Notes under the pieces: generated by a model | The model's input: only the letters and a program-made list of their open reading frames with translations | Databases searched by the model: none | What the model was told of the DNA's origin: nothing | Program-made: the position numbers and the translations under genes | Source: Neocallimastix lanati (nom. inval.) | Lineage: Eukaryota; Neocallimastigomycota; Neocallimastigomycetes; Neocallimastigales; Neocallimastigaceae | Reading direction: 5' to 3' | Assembly (NCBI GenBank): GCA_016946835.1 | Contig: JACVTC010000060.1 | Coordinates: 757,501 to 821,500 of the forward strand | Length of the DNA: 64,000 nucleotides | Part shown: in pieces, positions 47,348 through 58,560 of the stretch | Layout of the letters: the number at the start of each line of letters is the position of its first letter | Position numbering within the stretch: position 1 is the stretch's first letter

Positions 47348-48205
47348 TGGTACAGAACTGAAGAATTTTTATCATAAAATAATATATTCTAATAATTAAA
47401 GAAAATTTTAAATTCTATTCTATTATTCTAATCTATTATTCTAATTTAAAAATCTAAATACTAAACAATTTAAACTAAAATAAATTATTCAAAATTAATA
47501 TAACCTAATATAAATAATTTAACTAACAACTATAATTATTAAAACTATTAACCAAACACTAAAAACCTTTAAACACTTAATACAAAACTTAAATTATTTT
47601 TAATTCTAACTTTATTTAAAATAAACTATTTTATTTTTATTATTTAATCTATTCTAACTTTATTATTTAAACTATACTAATTTATTATTTAAACTATTTA
47701 AATTTAATTATTTAAACTAATTTTATTTTAATTTAACTATCTAAATTTATCATTTAAACTCGAAAATATCAAAAGAATAATATAATAATAAAGTTGTAAG
47801 AAAAAGAGAGAGAGAACTAAAGTATTGTACTACTTTGTTCTTTTTATACATTTAGAATAGTTATTTGATTGGATTAGAATAAAAATTTAATAATAAAAAT
47901 TTAATAATAAAAATTTAATAATAAAAATTTAATAATAAAAATTTAATAATAAAAATTTAATAATAAAAATTTAATAATAAAAATTTAATAATAAAAATTT
48001 AATAATAAAATATAACAAACTATTAAAATATTATTAAGTATTACAATATTAAATAAAAATAATAATTAATACATTTTCTAATTTATTATAACTAAATTTA
48101 TAATTATTTTAATATTTTAATATTAATTATTTAATTCCACTAATATTAATAATTTTTAATCTTTAATAATTATATATAATTTTAATTATTTTATTTGTTC
48201 CGTAA
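47348..48205 (-). repeat. H-type LTR
   Basis: Starts TGGTACAGAAC on the plus strand and ends near CCGTAACA. An inverted TATA box near 47855 with an adjacent inverted repeat (GAAC to GTTC) suggests minus orientation. A diverged relative lies at about 16350-17060. Exact right end and duplication are uncertain. Confidence 0.55.
47886..48007. repeat. 14-bp minisatellite in the H-type LTR
   Basis: About nine copies of AATTTAATAATAAA; three copies occur in the relative near 16775-16810. Confidence 0.85.
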
Positions 48206-48212
48206 CACATAC

Positions 48213-48870
48213 TGATACAGAACATTTAAAATATTCCATATCTAGTTATTTATTTATTTGGTCGTTTCTCTAGGGAATTATGACACAATAATATATTCTA
48301 ATAAATATAAGAAAATAATTTATAATAATAATGTTTTATAATAATATTTTGTTCTTTATTTATTTTTATAATTTTACTCTTACATACATAATAATTTATT
48401 ATTACATTCTCTTAATTTTATATAATTGTTAAAATAATTAATTAATATTATATTTTTATTAAACATATCTCTTTAACTATTAATTTCCTAATAACTTTAT
48501 TTAAAAATACAATTTCATTATTAAATATATTTAACTATTAATATTTAAAATATATTTCCTGAATAAAATATAATTATCAATATTTATAATATAATTCCTA
48601 AAACTATATAATTCTCAAAATAATATTTAAAATATAAAATAAAACTTATTAATAATAATGATGAATTAATTTATTATCATAATAATAGAATCATTATTAA
48701 TATAATTTATCTATTTTAATTATGATAAAAGAATTAACCATGCTTTTAAAAATAATTATTTGAATTAACTATATATAAATTATTTTAATTATTATAACCA
48801 ATAATATTTATACAATATTTCTAACCTAAATTTCTTACCTAAATCTTATTTTTATAGTGGTATCGTATCA
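48213..48870. repeat. solo LTR, TGATAC type
   Basis: 658 bp, TGATACAGAAC to GGTATCGTATCA, with 4-bp duplication ATAC (48209-48212, 48871-48874). Ends 16 bp upstream of tRNA-Ser copy 1. Confidence 0.85.
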
Positions 48871-48886
48871 ATACACAACCGAAGTA

Positions 48887-48968
48887 GTCAGTTTGTCCGA
48901 GTGGTTAAGGAGTCAGACTTGAAATCTGGTGGGCTCTGCCCGCGCAGGTTCAAACCCTGCAGCTGACG
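48887..48968 (+). tRNA. tRNA-Ser (UGA), copy 1
   Basis: 82 nt class II tRNA: acceptor GTCAGTT / AGCTGAC with discriminator G, anticodon loop CTTGAAA (TGA at 48920-48922), long variable arm GGGCTCTGCCCGC, T arm GCAGG-TTCAAAC-CCTGC. Followed after 15 bp by tRNA-Cys with no T-run between, so the pair is probably co-transcribed. Confidence 0.95.
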
Positions 48969-48983
48969 AACTTCGATTTCTTA

Positions 48984-49055
48984 GGGGTGTTAGCTCAGCG
49001 GTAGAGCAATTGACTGCAGATCAATAGGTCTTCGGTTCAAATCCGGAACGCCCCT
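48984..49055 (+). tRNA. tRNA-Cys (GCA), copy 1
   Basis: 72 nt: acceptor GGGGTGT / ACGCCCC with discriminator T (typical of Cys), D stem GCTC / GAGC, loop CTGCAGA (GCA at 49016-49018), T arm TTCGG-TTCAAAT-CCGGA. Confidence 0.95.
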
Positions 49056-49063
49056 CATTAAAA

Positions 49064-49071
49064 TTTTTTTT
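49064..49071 (+). terminator. Pol III terminator of the Ser-Cys pair
   Basis: Eight T shortly after tRNA-Cys; the first strong T-run downstream of either tRNA. Confidence 0.8.
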
Positions 49072-49809
49072 GCTTGCTAATACAAAATTTATTTTTTTTT
49101 TTCACTTACTAAATTAAAATCTTATTTTTTTTTCAATATCCTAAGTATCAAATATGTCAAAGAAATTTCATTCTTTTCTAGATGATCTATTTTTTGAAGT
49201 TTGCAATGATAATTGAACAAAAACCTTTGGATGTTTCTTTAGATTCAGAATATGATTATGATAATAATATTTATTATTTTATTATTGAGTGCTTTTTTAA
49301 CAGGCGTTCAATATATGAAAAAAATTAAAGTTAATAATGGGGAACAAAGACAATTAGTTGACAATATTTTTTAAACAAAGTTCAACTTCGTCGACTGTTC
49401 CGTATTTTGTGGGGATTGCGGAGTTTCTAACATACGTAATACCATTAATTTGTAGATCTTTTAGTTTGATGATGAAATGGTATTCCGTTGAATCTACTGT
49501 TACCAAGAGCGTCTACATCGAAATGATAAGGCATGGATTTTCACCTCCAGATACAGATTCGATTGATAACACTAATACTGAAATTATTACTCGCAATAAT
49601 GGACGTGGTATTATCATCGATGAATGGGAAAAGTTAGAAACTTATTGCTTCTACCGCACTTTTATAATTATTATAATATATAATATTATTATTTCATGTA
49701 TTTTATTTTTTTTTTTATTAAAATCAAGCAATTTTATTATTATTATAAATTAAATAAAGTTATTCTCTAAGTCTAAAAAAAAAAGTTTCTTTAGATTCAG
49801 AAAAGGATT

Positions 49810-49884
<75 letters not shown>

Positions 49885-50120
49885 TTTATTATTACAAGTT
49901 AAATATCTATTTTAAAGATGTTACTTCTAGGTTTTATTATTTTTTTTATAAGTACAACTTGCAGAAATACATAGTATTTTTGAGCTTTTTTTATTTTTAT
50001 TTTTTAACGTTTATTTTTTTTATTTTTAATTTCAAATGTACTTTCCACCTACATGTATTTTTATAATAATAAAATTAATAAATTTATGAAAGTGTATTTT
50101 TTTCCTTATCTAAAAGAAGA
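49072..50120. pseudogene. shared cassette flank, copy 1 (unknown decayed gene)
   Basis: About 1 kb repeated after each Ser-Cys pair. On the tRNA strand it starts with a 20-codon frame from ATG 49154 (MSKKFHSFLDD...) that overlaps a 40-codon frame, and later a 131-codon frame at 49358-49753; the opposite strand also has protein-like segments. None is open in all three copies. A TTTCTTTAGATTCAGAA segment occurs twice (about 49231 and 49786). AAT repeats at about 49815-49885. I do not recognise a family; it may be a decayed host gene duplicated with the tRNAs. Confidence 0.45.
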
Positions 50121-50837
50121 TGATACAGGCTGGGATTGAAACACTAAGATATTCAAAACAAAAAAAAAAAATAAATATTAACACACAAAAATGAATTTGG
50201 AAACAAAAAAATTAATTTTTAAAATATTCTTTATTTAAAATTAAAACTAAAATTATTCGTTCCAAGTATTAAAAAAAAAGAAATTTATTCTTCTTTTTAT
50301 ACTTTTATTTTAATACATTTTGTTTATCTTTATTATATTCTTTAAAGAAAAACTATTCTAACTATTTTATTTTTTTAACTTTTTCCTATTATTTTAAATT
50401 ATTTATAAAATTATTTATTTTGTTAAAAAAAAAAAATAACATTAATAATAATTTTTATTATATTTGATATTAATAAAAGAAATTTATAAGAATATTAAAT
50501 AATTTTTAATATATTTGATATTAATAAAAGATTTTAATAAGAATATTTAATAATAATTTTTATTATATTTGATATTAATAAGAGAAATTTATAAGAATAT
50601 TTAATAATAATTTTTATTATATTTGATATTAATAAAAGATTTTAATAAGAATATTTAATAATAATTTTTATTATATTTGATATTAATGAAAGATTTTTAA
50701 TAAGAATATTTAATAATAAGTTTTATTATTCTTGATATTAATAAAAGATTTTATTAAGATTTAATAATAATTTTTATTGTAATATTAATAAGAGTATTTA
50801 ATAGAAAATACAAGGTATTTAGTGACACCCCGTATCA
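50121..50837. repeat. F-family element (copy 2, internally shortened)
   Basis: 717 bp, TGATACAGGCTGGG to CACCCCGTATCA. Lacks the less A/T-rich block of copy 1 and has fewer minisatellite units. Followed by GCGT, the first of a series of LTR junctions leading to tRNA-Ser copy 2. Confidence 0.82.
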
Positions 50838-50841
50838 GCGT

Positions 50842-51314
50842 TGATACGATATTTTATTTATGTATCTAAATTAATATTTATTTATGGGCAATGACAATAA
50901 GGAATTATGATAAAATAATATATTCTAATATTAAATAGAAATAACACATACAATAATACAAAATAAAGTAATAAATATATCTTTTTAATGTCTTCTTTAT
51001 TTATTATTAATTATTAATTATTACATCAATTATTATTATTACTCATATAAATTTTATAATTCATTATCTCAAATATATTGCATATCTCTTTTTAACTATA
51101 CTAAAATAAAATATAAAAATAGCTATTTATGTGAATTAATGTATCCAAGGTATAAACTTATAAATAAAAGAATTCTCCGTTTAATAATTATTATTCTAAA
51201 ATTATATACTATTATAAAATTATTATTGACCAATAATATTTAAATATTTCTTTAACCTAAAGAATCTACCTAAATACCATTTTTAAATACCATTTTTATT
51301 TTGATCAGGTATCA
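50842..51314. repeat. stacked LTR 2 (TGATACG type)
   Basis: 473 bp, TGATACGATATTTT to GATCAGGTATCA, between GCGT (50838-50841) and GAGT (51315-51318). Confidence 0.75.
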
Positions 51315-51318
51315 GAGT

Positions 51319-51923
51319 TGATACGATATTTTATTAAATACCGTATATATTAGTTGGGCGTTTATGCAAAAGGGAATTACTCCAAGAATATTATATTACA
51401 ATAATTATATTTACTTTTTATTTATTTATCTTTTATTATTTTATTTATTATATTTTATCATATAAAAAATACATTTTATTATTATTATTCATATAAAAAA
51501 AAATATTTATTTATAAATTATTTTCATAATTATATTTTTACTAATTTTATAAATATTATTTGTCGAAACACTAAAATTAATTAATAAATATAAATATTCA
51601 TAACTTTTTACTTATAACTATTAATTCATATTATTTAATATTATCTAAAAACTATTTTAATATTAACACACCAATTTAATTAAACATCCAATCTCCGTTA
51701 TAATTAATATAACTAATTTTGCTATATAATCAACAATTCTTTTAATAACTTTAATATTATTATTTAATTTAATATTTTAATAATTACTACTAATAATAAA
51801 TTATCTTTAATAATATATTTTAAGATTCATTATATAAAAATAATTTTTAATAAATATTTATATTATTAATTTTTCTAAATAATTTTTCTATTATTTTATG
51901 TTATTTCTACTGGACATGCATCA
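51319..51923. repeat. stacked LTR 3 (TGATACG type)
   Basis: 605 bp, TGATACGATATTTT to CATGCATCA, between GAGT and GCGT (51924-51927). Its start matches stacked LTR 2. Confidence 0.75.
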
Positions 51924-51927
51924 GCGT

Positions 51928-52765
51928 TGATATGGTTCGGGTTTTATTAGAAAATTTATTTAATTATTTACATTTTTATTTTTTTTTGTCTACATTTTAA
52001 TTATTGAAAAACTTCACTTATTTATACTTTTTGAAAAAAAATAAATATGTAAAGCCTTTCTACATTTTATTATCATATTTAAAAAAATTAATTTACTATT
52101 GCTAATTACTTCAAATTTTATATTAATTTAAATTGACTAATTCATAAGTATTTTTATTTTAATAAATTTTGTTTATATAATTTTATATTATTTTTCATAT
52201 ACTAAAACTAAATTATTTAATATATAGGAAAAGTAGCAAACAAAATTTAAAAAGATTTTACAGAAAAATAAAGTTATTTTAAACAAGAATGTTAATATAA
52301 TATTCTTATATTTTATACAAAATAAATTTAAAAACTATAATATATTTAATATTTATTATTAATCAATTAAGATTTGATTTTATTTGTGGGGAATAAAAAT
52401 ATTAAATAATCAATTTAAAAATAAAATAAAATACTAAAAAGAATACAATTTTAATATTGATACAATATAATAATAATATAATAATATATTTGAAAATAAA
52501 AATAAAATATTAATATTGATAATAAACACTTTAATAAAATAATAAAATTTAAGGTTAAATTAAAGATATTGATATTAATAATAAAAATATAGAATTATTG
52601 ATAATATTTTAGAAACTTTTAATAAAAATATAAAAAAAATTATATTTATAAAATATTTTAGTATAGACAATATAGTAAAGTAATATTAAGTAAAGAACAA
52701 TATAATGGATTCTAAAGTAAGTTGAAATTCTAATTAATAATCCATTATATGTTCGTTCTTTACCA
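51928..52765. repeat. stacked LTR 4
   Basis: 838 bp, TGATATGGTTCGGG to CTTTACCA, followed by GCGT (52766-52769). Ends 16 bp upstream of tRNA-Ser copy 2. Confidence 0.72.
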
Positions 52766-52781
52766 GCGTGCAATCGAAGTA

Positions 52782-52863
52782 GTCAGTTTGTCCGAGTGGT
52801 TAAGGAGTCAGACTTGAAATCTGGTGGGCTCTGCCCGCGCAGGTCCAAATCCTGCAGCTGACG
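52782..52863 (+). tRNA. tRNA-Ser (UGA), copy 2, altered T loop
   Basis: As copy 1, but the T loop reads TCCAAAT instead of TTCAAAC, changing the T at position 55 that is conserved in tRNAs and in the internal B-box promoter. Function may be impaired. Confidence 0.88.
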
Positions 52864-52878
52864 AACTTCGATTTCTTA

Positions 52879-52950
52879 GGGGTGTTAGCTCAGCGGTAGA
52901 GCAATTGACTGCAGATCAATAGGTCTTCGGTTCAAATCTGGAACGCCCCT
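52879..52950 (+). tRNA. tRNA-Cys (GCA), copy 2
   Basis: As copy 1 with one T-stem change (CCGGA to CTGGA) that keeps a G-U pair. A T-rich terminator follows near 52957. Confidence 0.92.
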
Positions 52951-53965
52951 TATTAATTTTTTTTTCACTTGCTAATACAAATCTTATTTTTTTTTTTTTT
53001 TTTTTTTTCAATATCCTAAGTTTCAATTATGTCAAAGAAATTTCATTATTTTCAAGATGATTTATTTTTTGAAGTTTGCAATGATAATTGAACAAAAACC
53101 TTTGGATGTTTCTTTAGATTCAGAAAATGATTATGATAATAATATTTATTATTTTATTATTGAGTGCTTTTTTAACGGGCGTTCAATATATGAAAAAAAT
53201 TAAAGTTAATAATGGGGAACAAAGACAATTAGTTGACAATATTTTTTAAGTAAAGTTCAACTTCGTCGACTATTCCGTATTTTGTGGGGATTGCGTAGTT
53301 TCTAACTAACATAATACCATTAATTTGTCGATATTTTTAGATTGATGATGAAATGGTAATTCCGTTGAATCTATTGAATTTACTCTTACTAAAAGCGTCG
53401 AAGTCAAAATGATAAGGCAATGGAATTTCATCTCCTGGTGAAAGATCTGATACAGATTCGGTTGATAACACTAATAATGAAATTATTACTCGCAATAATG
53501 GACGTGGTCGATGAATGGGAAAAAGTTAGAAACTATTGCTTCTAACGCACTTTTATAATTATTATAATATATAATATTTCCATTTCATGTATTTTATTTG
53601 TTATTTTTTCATTTAAATCGTGTAATTTTATTATTATTATAAATTAAACAAAGTTATTCTCTAAGTCTAAAAAAAAAAATGTTTCTTTAGATTCAGAAAA
53701 GGATTATGATAATAAAAATAATAATAATAATAATAATATTTATTATTATAAGTTAAATATCTATTTTAAAGATGTTACTACTAGGTTTTATTATTTTTTT
53801 ATAAGTACAACTTGCCAAAATATATAGTAAATTTGAGCTTTTTTTATTTTTATTTTATTTTATTTTTTTTTATTTTATTTTTTTTATTTTATTTTTTTTT
53901 AACTTTTATTTTTTTATTTTTAATTTCAAATGTAATTTCCACCTACATGTGTTTTTTATAATAAT
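52951..53965. pseudogene. shared cassette flank, copy 2
   Basis: Second copy of the unknown decayed region after the Ser-Cys pair, with the same short frame from ATG 53029 and more disruptions than copy 1. Its continuation (55042-55095) was displaced by an LTR insertion. Confidence 0.45.
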
Positions 53966-55041
53966 TGTTAAGATAATAACTGAATTTTAATTCAATTTCA
54001 ATTTCAATAATTCAGTTATTTGAATTTCAATATTAATAAATTATAATAATATAATAATTATTATTAAATTAACTTTATTAAAATATTTAGGAAATAGTCT
54101 AGGCGAACTAATTAACTAAATATTATTAACATATTGAAATTAATATATATTAAATAATGATATAAAACAAATATGTGTAGTAACATATTTGTATATTTAA
54201 TATTAATTATTAAATATTAAATTTATATCTTTTTGATAATAATTATTTTATTTTATTTTATTTCAATATGTATTATTATAATTATAATAATTATAATACT
54301 TTATTTCATATAAAATTAATATAGTTCTATATATTAGAATATATAATTAATATAGTACCTATTTCTTATAAATAGATTAAATTATTTATATTAGAAATTT
54401 GAGGACTCTCTTGTAAAATTTCAGGAATTAGAATTATTATTATAATCGTACGAATATTATAATTTTATTAATAAAATTTACTAAACTACCATTATTTAAA
54501 ATCCACTGCTTATAAATTATTGCACATAAAAGTCCCTCATATCAATAATGTAAACACGTGATTGTCATATTAAATTAATTTCTATATTAATTTATTATCA
54601 AAATTTTTACATATTATATTCTAATTATAAAATATAATATTTAGCTAATATTATATTCTTATATTTTATTTATATTAAATGTTTATATTATTATCTTACT
54701 TTATATTATCAATATCAAACTTATATTAATACTATTACATATTCATATTAATAATTAATATTTTAATAATTAATTATTTTATATAAATACATATTTAAAT
54801 CTTTTGATTAATCCTTTGTAGGATTATTGTAATTTAAATTATAGTAATAATTATTTAAAATAATAATGTAATAAAATATTATTAAGATTAAATAAAATTT
54901 ATATTTTAAATAAAAACTTATTTATAAAATTTACTAATAACAATATGTTTTAAATAAGAGTAAATTTAAATTATTAATTAATTACTATTATTTGGCATCT
55001 TGACCTAATCGTTAAGACCAAATTATCTCAAAACTTTAACA
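53966..55041 (+). repeat. L1-family solo LTR, copy 2, with a nested LTR
   Basis: TGTTAAGATAATAACTG to AACTTTAACA, perfect duplication ATAAT (53961-53965, 55042-55046). Longer than copy 1 because of the nested LTR at 54158-54544. Confidence 0.9.
54158..54544. repeat. nested solo LTR (TGATAT type)
   Basis: 387 bp, TGATATAAAACA to CCCTCATATCA, with 4-bp duplication ATAA (54154-54157, 54545-54548). The host LTR is uninterrupted when it is removed. Confidence 0.85.
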
Positions 55042-55095
55042 ATAATATATTAATAAATTTATGAAAGTGTATTTTCTTCCCTATCTAAAAGAAGA

Positions 55096-55780
55096 TGATA
55101 CCGGCTGGGGTTGAAACACTAAAATATTCAAAACAAAAAATAAATATTAACACATAATGATAAAAATAAATTTGGAAACAAAAAAAAATTAATTTTCAAA
55201 ATATTCTTTATTTAAATTTAAAATTAAAATTATTTGTTCCAAATATTAAAAAGAAAGAAATTTATTCTTCTTTTTATACTTTTATTTTAATATATTTTGT
55301 TTATCTTTATTATATTCTTTAAAGAAAAGCTATTCTAACTATTTTATTTTTTTAACTTTTTACTATTATTTTAAATTATTTATAAAATTATTTATAATGT
55401 TAAAAAAAAAATAACATTTATTAAATTAAACTATAAAAATTAAATTTGGAGGTTGTATCACGAAGGGCATTCCGGGCGGTAGCTTCTTCTTGATATTGCC
55501 TTCAGAGAGAGAATTATACAGAATTAATGTTTTTTGTATTTTGTTCATTTTTGTTATTGAAGAATTTCTGTATTTTGGTTCATTTTATTTTAATAAGGAT
55601 TTAATTTAGTTTTGATTTCTGTTTTATCCACAGTTTATTTCAAAGGTTTAGAAAATATTATACAGAAATTTATAATTCTGTATTATATGTCAAATATTTA
55701 TTGAAATAGTTTTTATTATACTTAATATAAAAAAAATAAGATTTAATAATGATTATTATTAAATATTCTTATTAAAAATT
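55096..55780. repeat. F-family element, left arm of the large palindrome
   Basis: Starts TGATACCGGCTGGGG and includes the conserved less A/T-rich block (about 55450-55500); it meets its inverted copy near 55780 within the minisatellite region. Confidence 0.85.
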
Positions 55781-56449
55781 ATATATAATTTAAATCATTA
55801 CTAATTCTTATTTTTATATTAAGTATAATAAAAACCTATTTCAACAAATATTTGATATAAAATACAGAATTATAAATTTCTGTATAATATTTTCTAAACC
55901 TTTGAAATAAACTATGAATGAAATAGAAATCAAAACTAAATTAAATCCTTATTAAAATAAAATGAACCAAAATACAGAAATTCTTCAATAACAAAAATGA
56001 ACAAAATACAAAAAACATTAATTCTGTATAATGTTCTCTCTAAAGACAATATCAAGAAGAAGCTACCGCCGAGAACACCCTTCGTGATACAACCTCCAAA
56101 TTTAATTTTTATAGTTTAATTTAATAAATGTTTTTTTTTTTTTTTTTTTAACAAAATAAATAATTTTATAAATAATTTAAAATAATAGTAAAAAGTTAAA
56201 AAAATAAAATAGTTAGAATAGTTTTTCTTTAAAGAATATAATAAAGATAAACAAAATGTATTAAAATGAAAGTATAAAAAGAAGAATAAAATTCTTTTTT
56301 TTTAATATTTGGAACAAATAATTTTAGTTTTAATTTTAAATAAAGAATATTTTAAAAATTAATTTTTTTGTTTCCAAATTCATTTTTGTGTGTTAATATT
56401 TATTTTTTTTGTTTTGAATATCTTAGTGTTTCAACCCCAACCTGTATCA
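55781..56449. repeat. F-family element, right arm of the large palindrome
   Basis: Inverted copy of 55096-55780, ending CCCCAACCTGTATCA; the homology continues outward into the cassette flank and the tRNAs. Confidence 0.85.
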
Positions 56450-56670
56450 TCTTCTTTTAGATAGGGAAAAAAATACACTTTCATAAATTTTTTATTTTTA
56501 TTATTATAAAAAATACATGTAGGAGGAAAGAAACATTTGAAATTAAAAATAAAAAAAAAGAAAAGAAAAACTCAAAAATACTATATATTTTGGCAAGTTG
56601 TACTTATATAAAAAATAATAAAACCTAGAAGTAACATTTTTAAAATAGATTTTTAACTTGTAATAATAAA

Positions 56671-56703
<33 letters not shown>

Positions 56704-57505
56704 CATTATCATAATCCTTTTCTGAATCTAAAGAAACTTTTTTTTAGACTTAGAGTATAACTTTATTTAATTTATAATATTAATAAAATTACGTGATTTA
56801 AATGAAAGAATAAAAAAATATATATATATAATTCATGAAATAAAAATATTATATATTATAATAATTATAAAAGTGCGGTAGAAGCAATAAGTTTCTAACT
56901 TTTCCCATTCATCGATGATAATACCATGTCCATTATTGCAAGTAATAATTTCAGTATTAGTGTTATCAACAGAATCTGTATCAGATCTTTTACCAGGAGG
57001 TGAAAATCCAATACCTTATCATTTCGATGTCGACAATTTTAGCAACGGTAGATTCAATAGATTCAACGGAATTACCATTTCATCATCAATCTAAAAATAT
57101 CGACAAATTAATGGTATTATGTTAGTTAAAAACTACGCAATCCCCACAAAATACGGAACAGTCGACGAAGTTGAACTTTGTTTAAAAAATATTGTCAACT
57201 AATTGTCTTTGTTCCCCATCATTAACTATAATTTTTTTTTACATATATTGAACGCCCGTCAAAAAGAGCATTCAATAATAAAATAATAAATATTATTATC
57301 ATAATCATTTTCTGAATCTAAAGAAACATCCAAAGGTTTTTTTTCAATTATCATTGCAAACTTCAAAAAATTAATCATCTTGAAAAGAATGAAATTTCTT
57401 TGACATATTTGAAACTTAGGATATTGAAAAAATAAATAAGATTTTAATTTAGTAAGTGAAAAAAAAAAATAAGTTTTGTATTAGCAAGCGAAAAAAAAAT
57501 TAATA
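56450..57505. pseudogene. shared cassette flank, copy 3 (inverted)
   Basis: Inverted third copy of the unknown decayed region, without the L1 insertion. The plus strand here (opposite to the tRNAs) holds protein-like stretches such as Y-A-I-P-T-K-Y-G-T-V-D-E-V-E-L near 57130-57175, interrupted by stops. (ATT)n at about 56672-56702. Confidence 0.45.
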
Positions 57506-57577
57506 AGGGGCGTTCCGGATTTGAACCGAAGACCTATTGATCTGCAGTCAATTGCTCTACCGCTGAGCTAACACCCC
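57506..57577 (-). tRNA. tRNA-Cys (GCA), copy 3
   Basis: Inverted copy identical to copy 1 in all stems; 15 bp from tRNA-Ser copy 3. Confidence 0.95.
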
Positions 57578-57592
57578 TAAGAAATCGAAATT

Positions 57593-57674
57593 CGTCAGCT
57601 GCAGGGTTTGAACCTGCGCGGGCAGAGCCCACCAGATTTCAAGTCTGACTCCTTAACCACTCGGACAAACTGAC
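57593..57674 (-). tRNA. tRNA-Ser (UGA), copy 3
   Basis: 82 nt, same structure as copy 1 with the normal T loop. G5 begins 15 bp upstream of its 5' end, pointing away. Confidence 0.95.
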
Positions 57675-57689
57675 TACTTCGATTGCAGG

Positions 57690-58181
57690 TGATAAGAATG
57701 TACTAAATAATGCATTCTTAATTAAATCTACGATTTATTTCTAATACATTATGTGTACATTATTATTTTTGTACTTTAATAAATTTTTAAATTCAAAGAT
57801 TAAAAATTAGATCAAAAATTATATTAAACTTTATAATTTTTATATTAAATCTTATATTAATAGTAATATTTTTATATATTTAAAACTTATATTAACAATA
57901 TTAATAATAAATCTTATTTTTTTATTTTTATATTAATAATGAAAATTTGTATTAATAATATTTTTATATATTGATAATTAAAAATTTATATATTATATTT
58001 TAACTTTTATTATAAAATTTTATATCGAAATGTTTTATTTTATATTGAAAAATATTTTATTTTATTAAAAACCTTTATATTAGAATAGTATTTTTATTTT
58101 TATTTGAATATTTTAACAGATTGTAATAAAAATTTTAGCCAATTAAATAAATTCTTATTAGTAATATTTTAGATAGATTAG

Positions 58182-58236
<55 letters not shown>

Positions 58237-58540
58237 TATTAATATTATAAATGTATTTTATTTATATTGTTATAATTAAATTTTATATAATTGATTATAA
58301 AAATCAATTTAAATTTAATAGTTTTTATATATAAAAAGAAAAATAATAATAAAATGTAATTTAGTGGCAAGAACAACTTTTATGCCTTGAAAAAAAAGTA
58401 TAAATAGTTGTAAATTTTGCTACTAATTTTTAAATATCATCAAATAAAATCAAATAAATTTATAAATAAAAATAATAAATAAATAAATAAAATTTGTGTT
58501 TCCTTACTTTATTTTTATTTAATTCTCTAAAACCTTAACA
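57690..58540 (+). repeat. G5 5' LTR
   Basis: TGATAAGAATG (57690) to AACCTTAACA (58540), 851 bp; TATA box TATAAATA at 58399-58406. Contains a poly(A) run of about 50 (58182-58231). The 3' LTR is outside the window, so the boundaries rest on the terminal inverted repeat and the primer site. Confidence 0.68.
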
Positions 58541-58546
58541 TTTATA

Positions 58547-58560
58547 TGGTGGAGATATCG
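58547..58560 (+). promoter_or_regulatory. G5 primer-binding site
   Basis: TGGTGGAGATATCG, six bases after the proposed LTR end; the first nine bases are shared with G1 and G2 and complementary to the tRNA-Trp 3' end. Confidence 0.65.

Noticed and set aside
47880-48010. CRISPR-like array
   Set aside because: Contiguous 14-bp tandem units without spacers in a eukaryotic LTR.
49358-49753. 131-codon ORF as a genuine gene
   Set aside because: Not open in the two sister copies and ends in low-complexity Ile/Phe; kept only as part of an unassigned decayed region.
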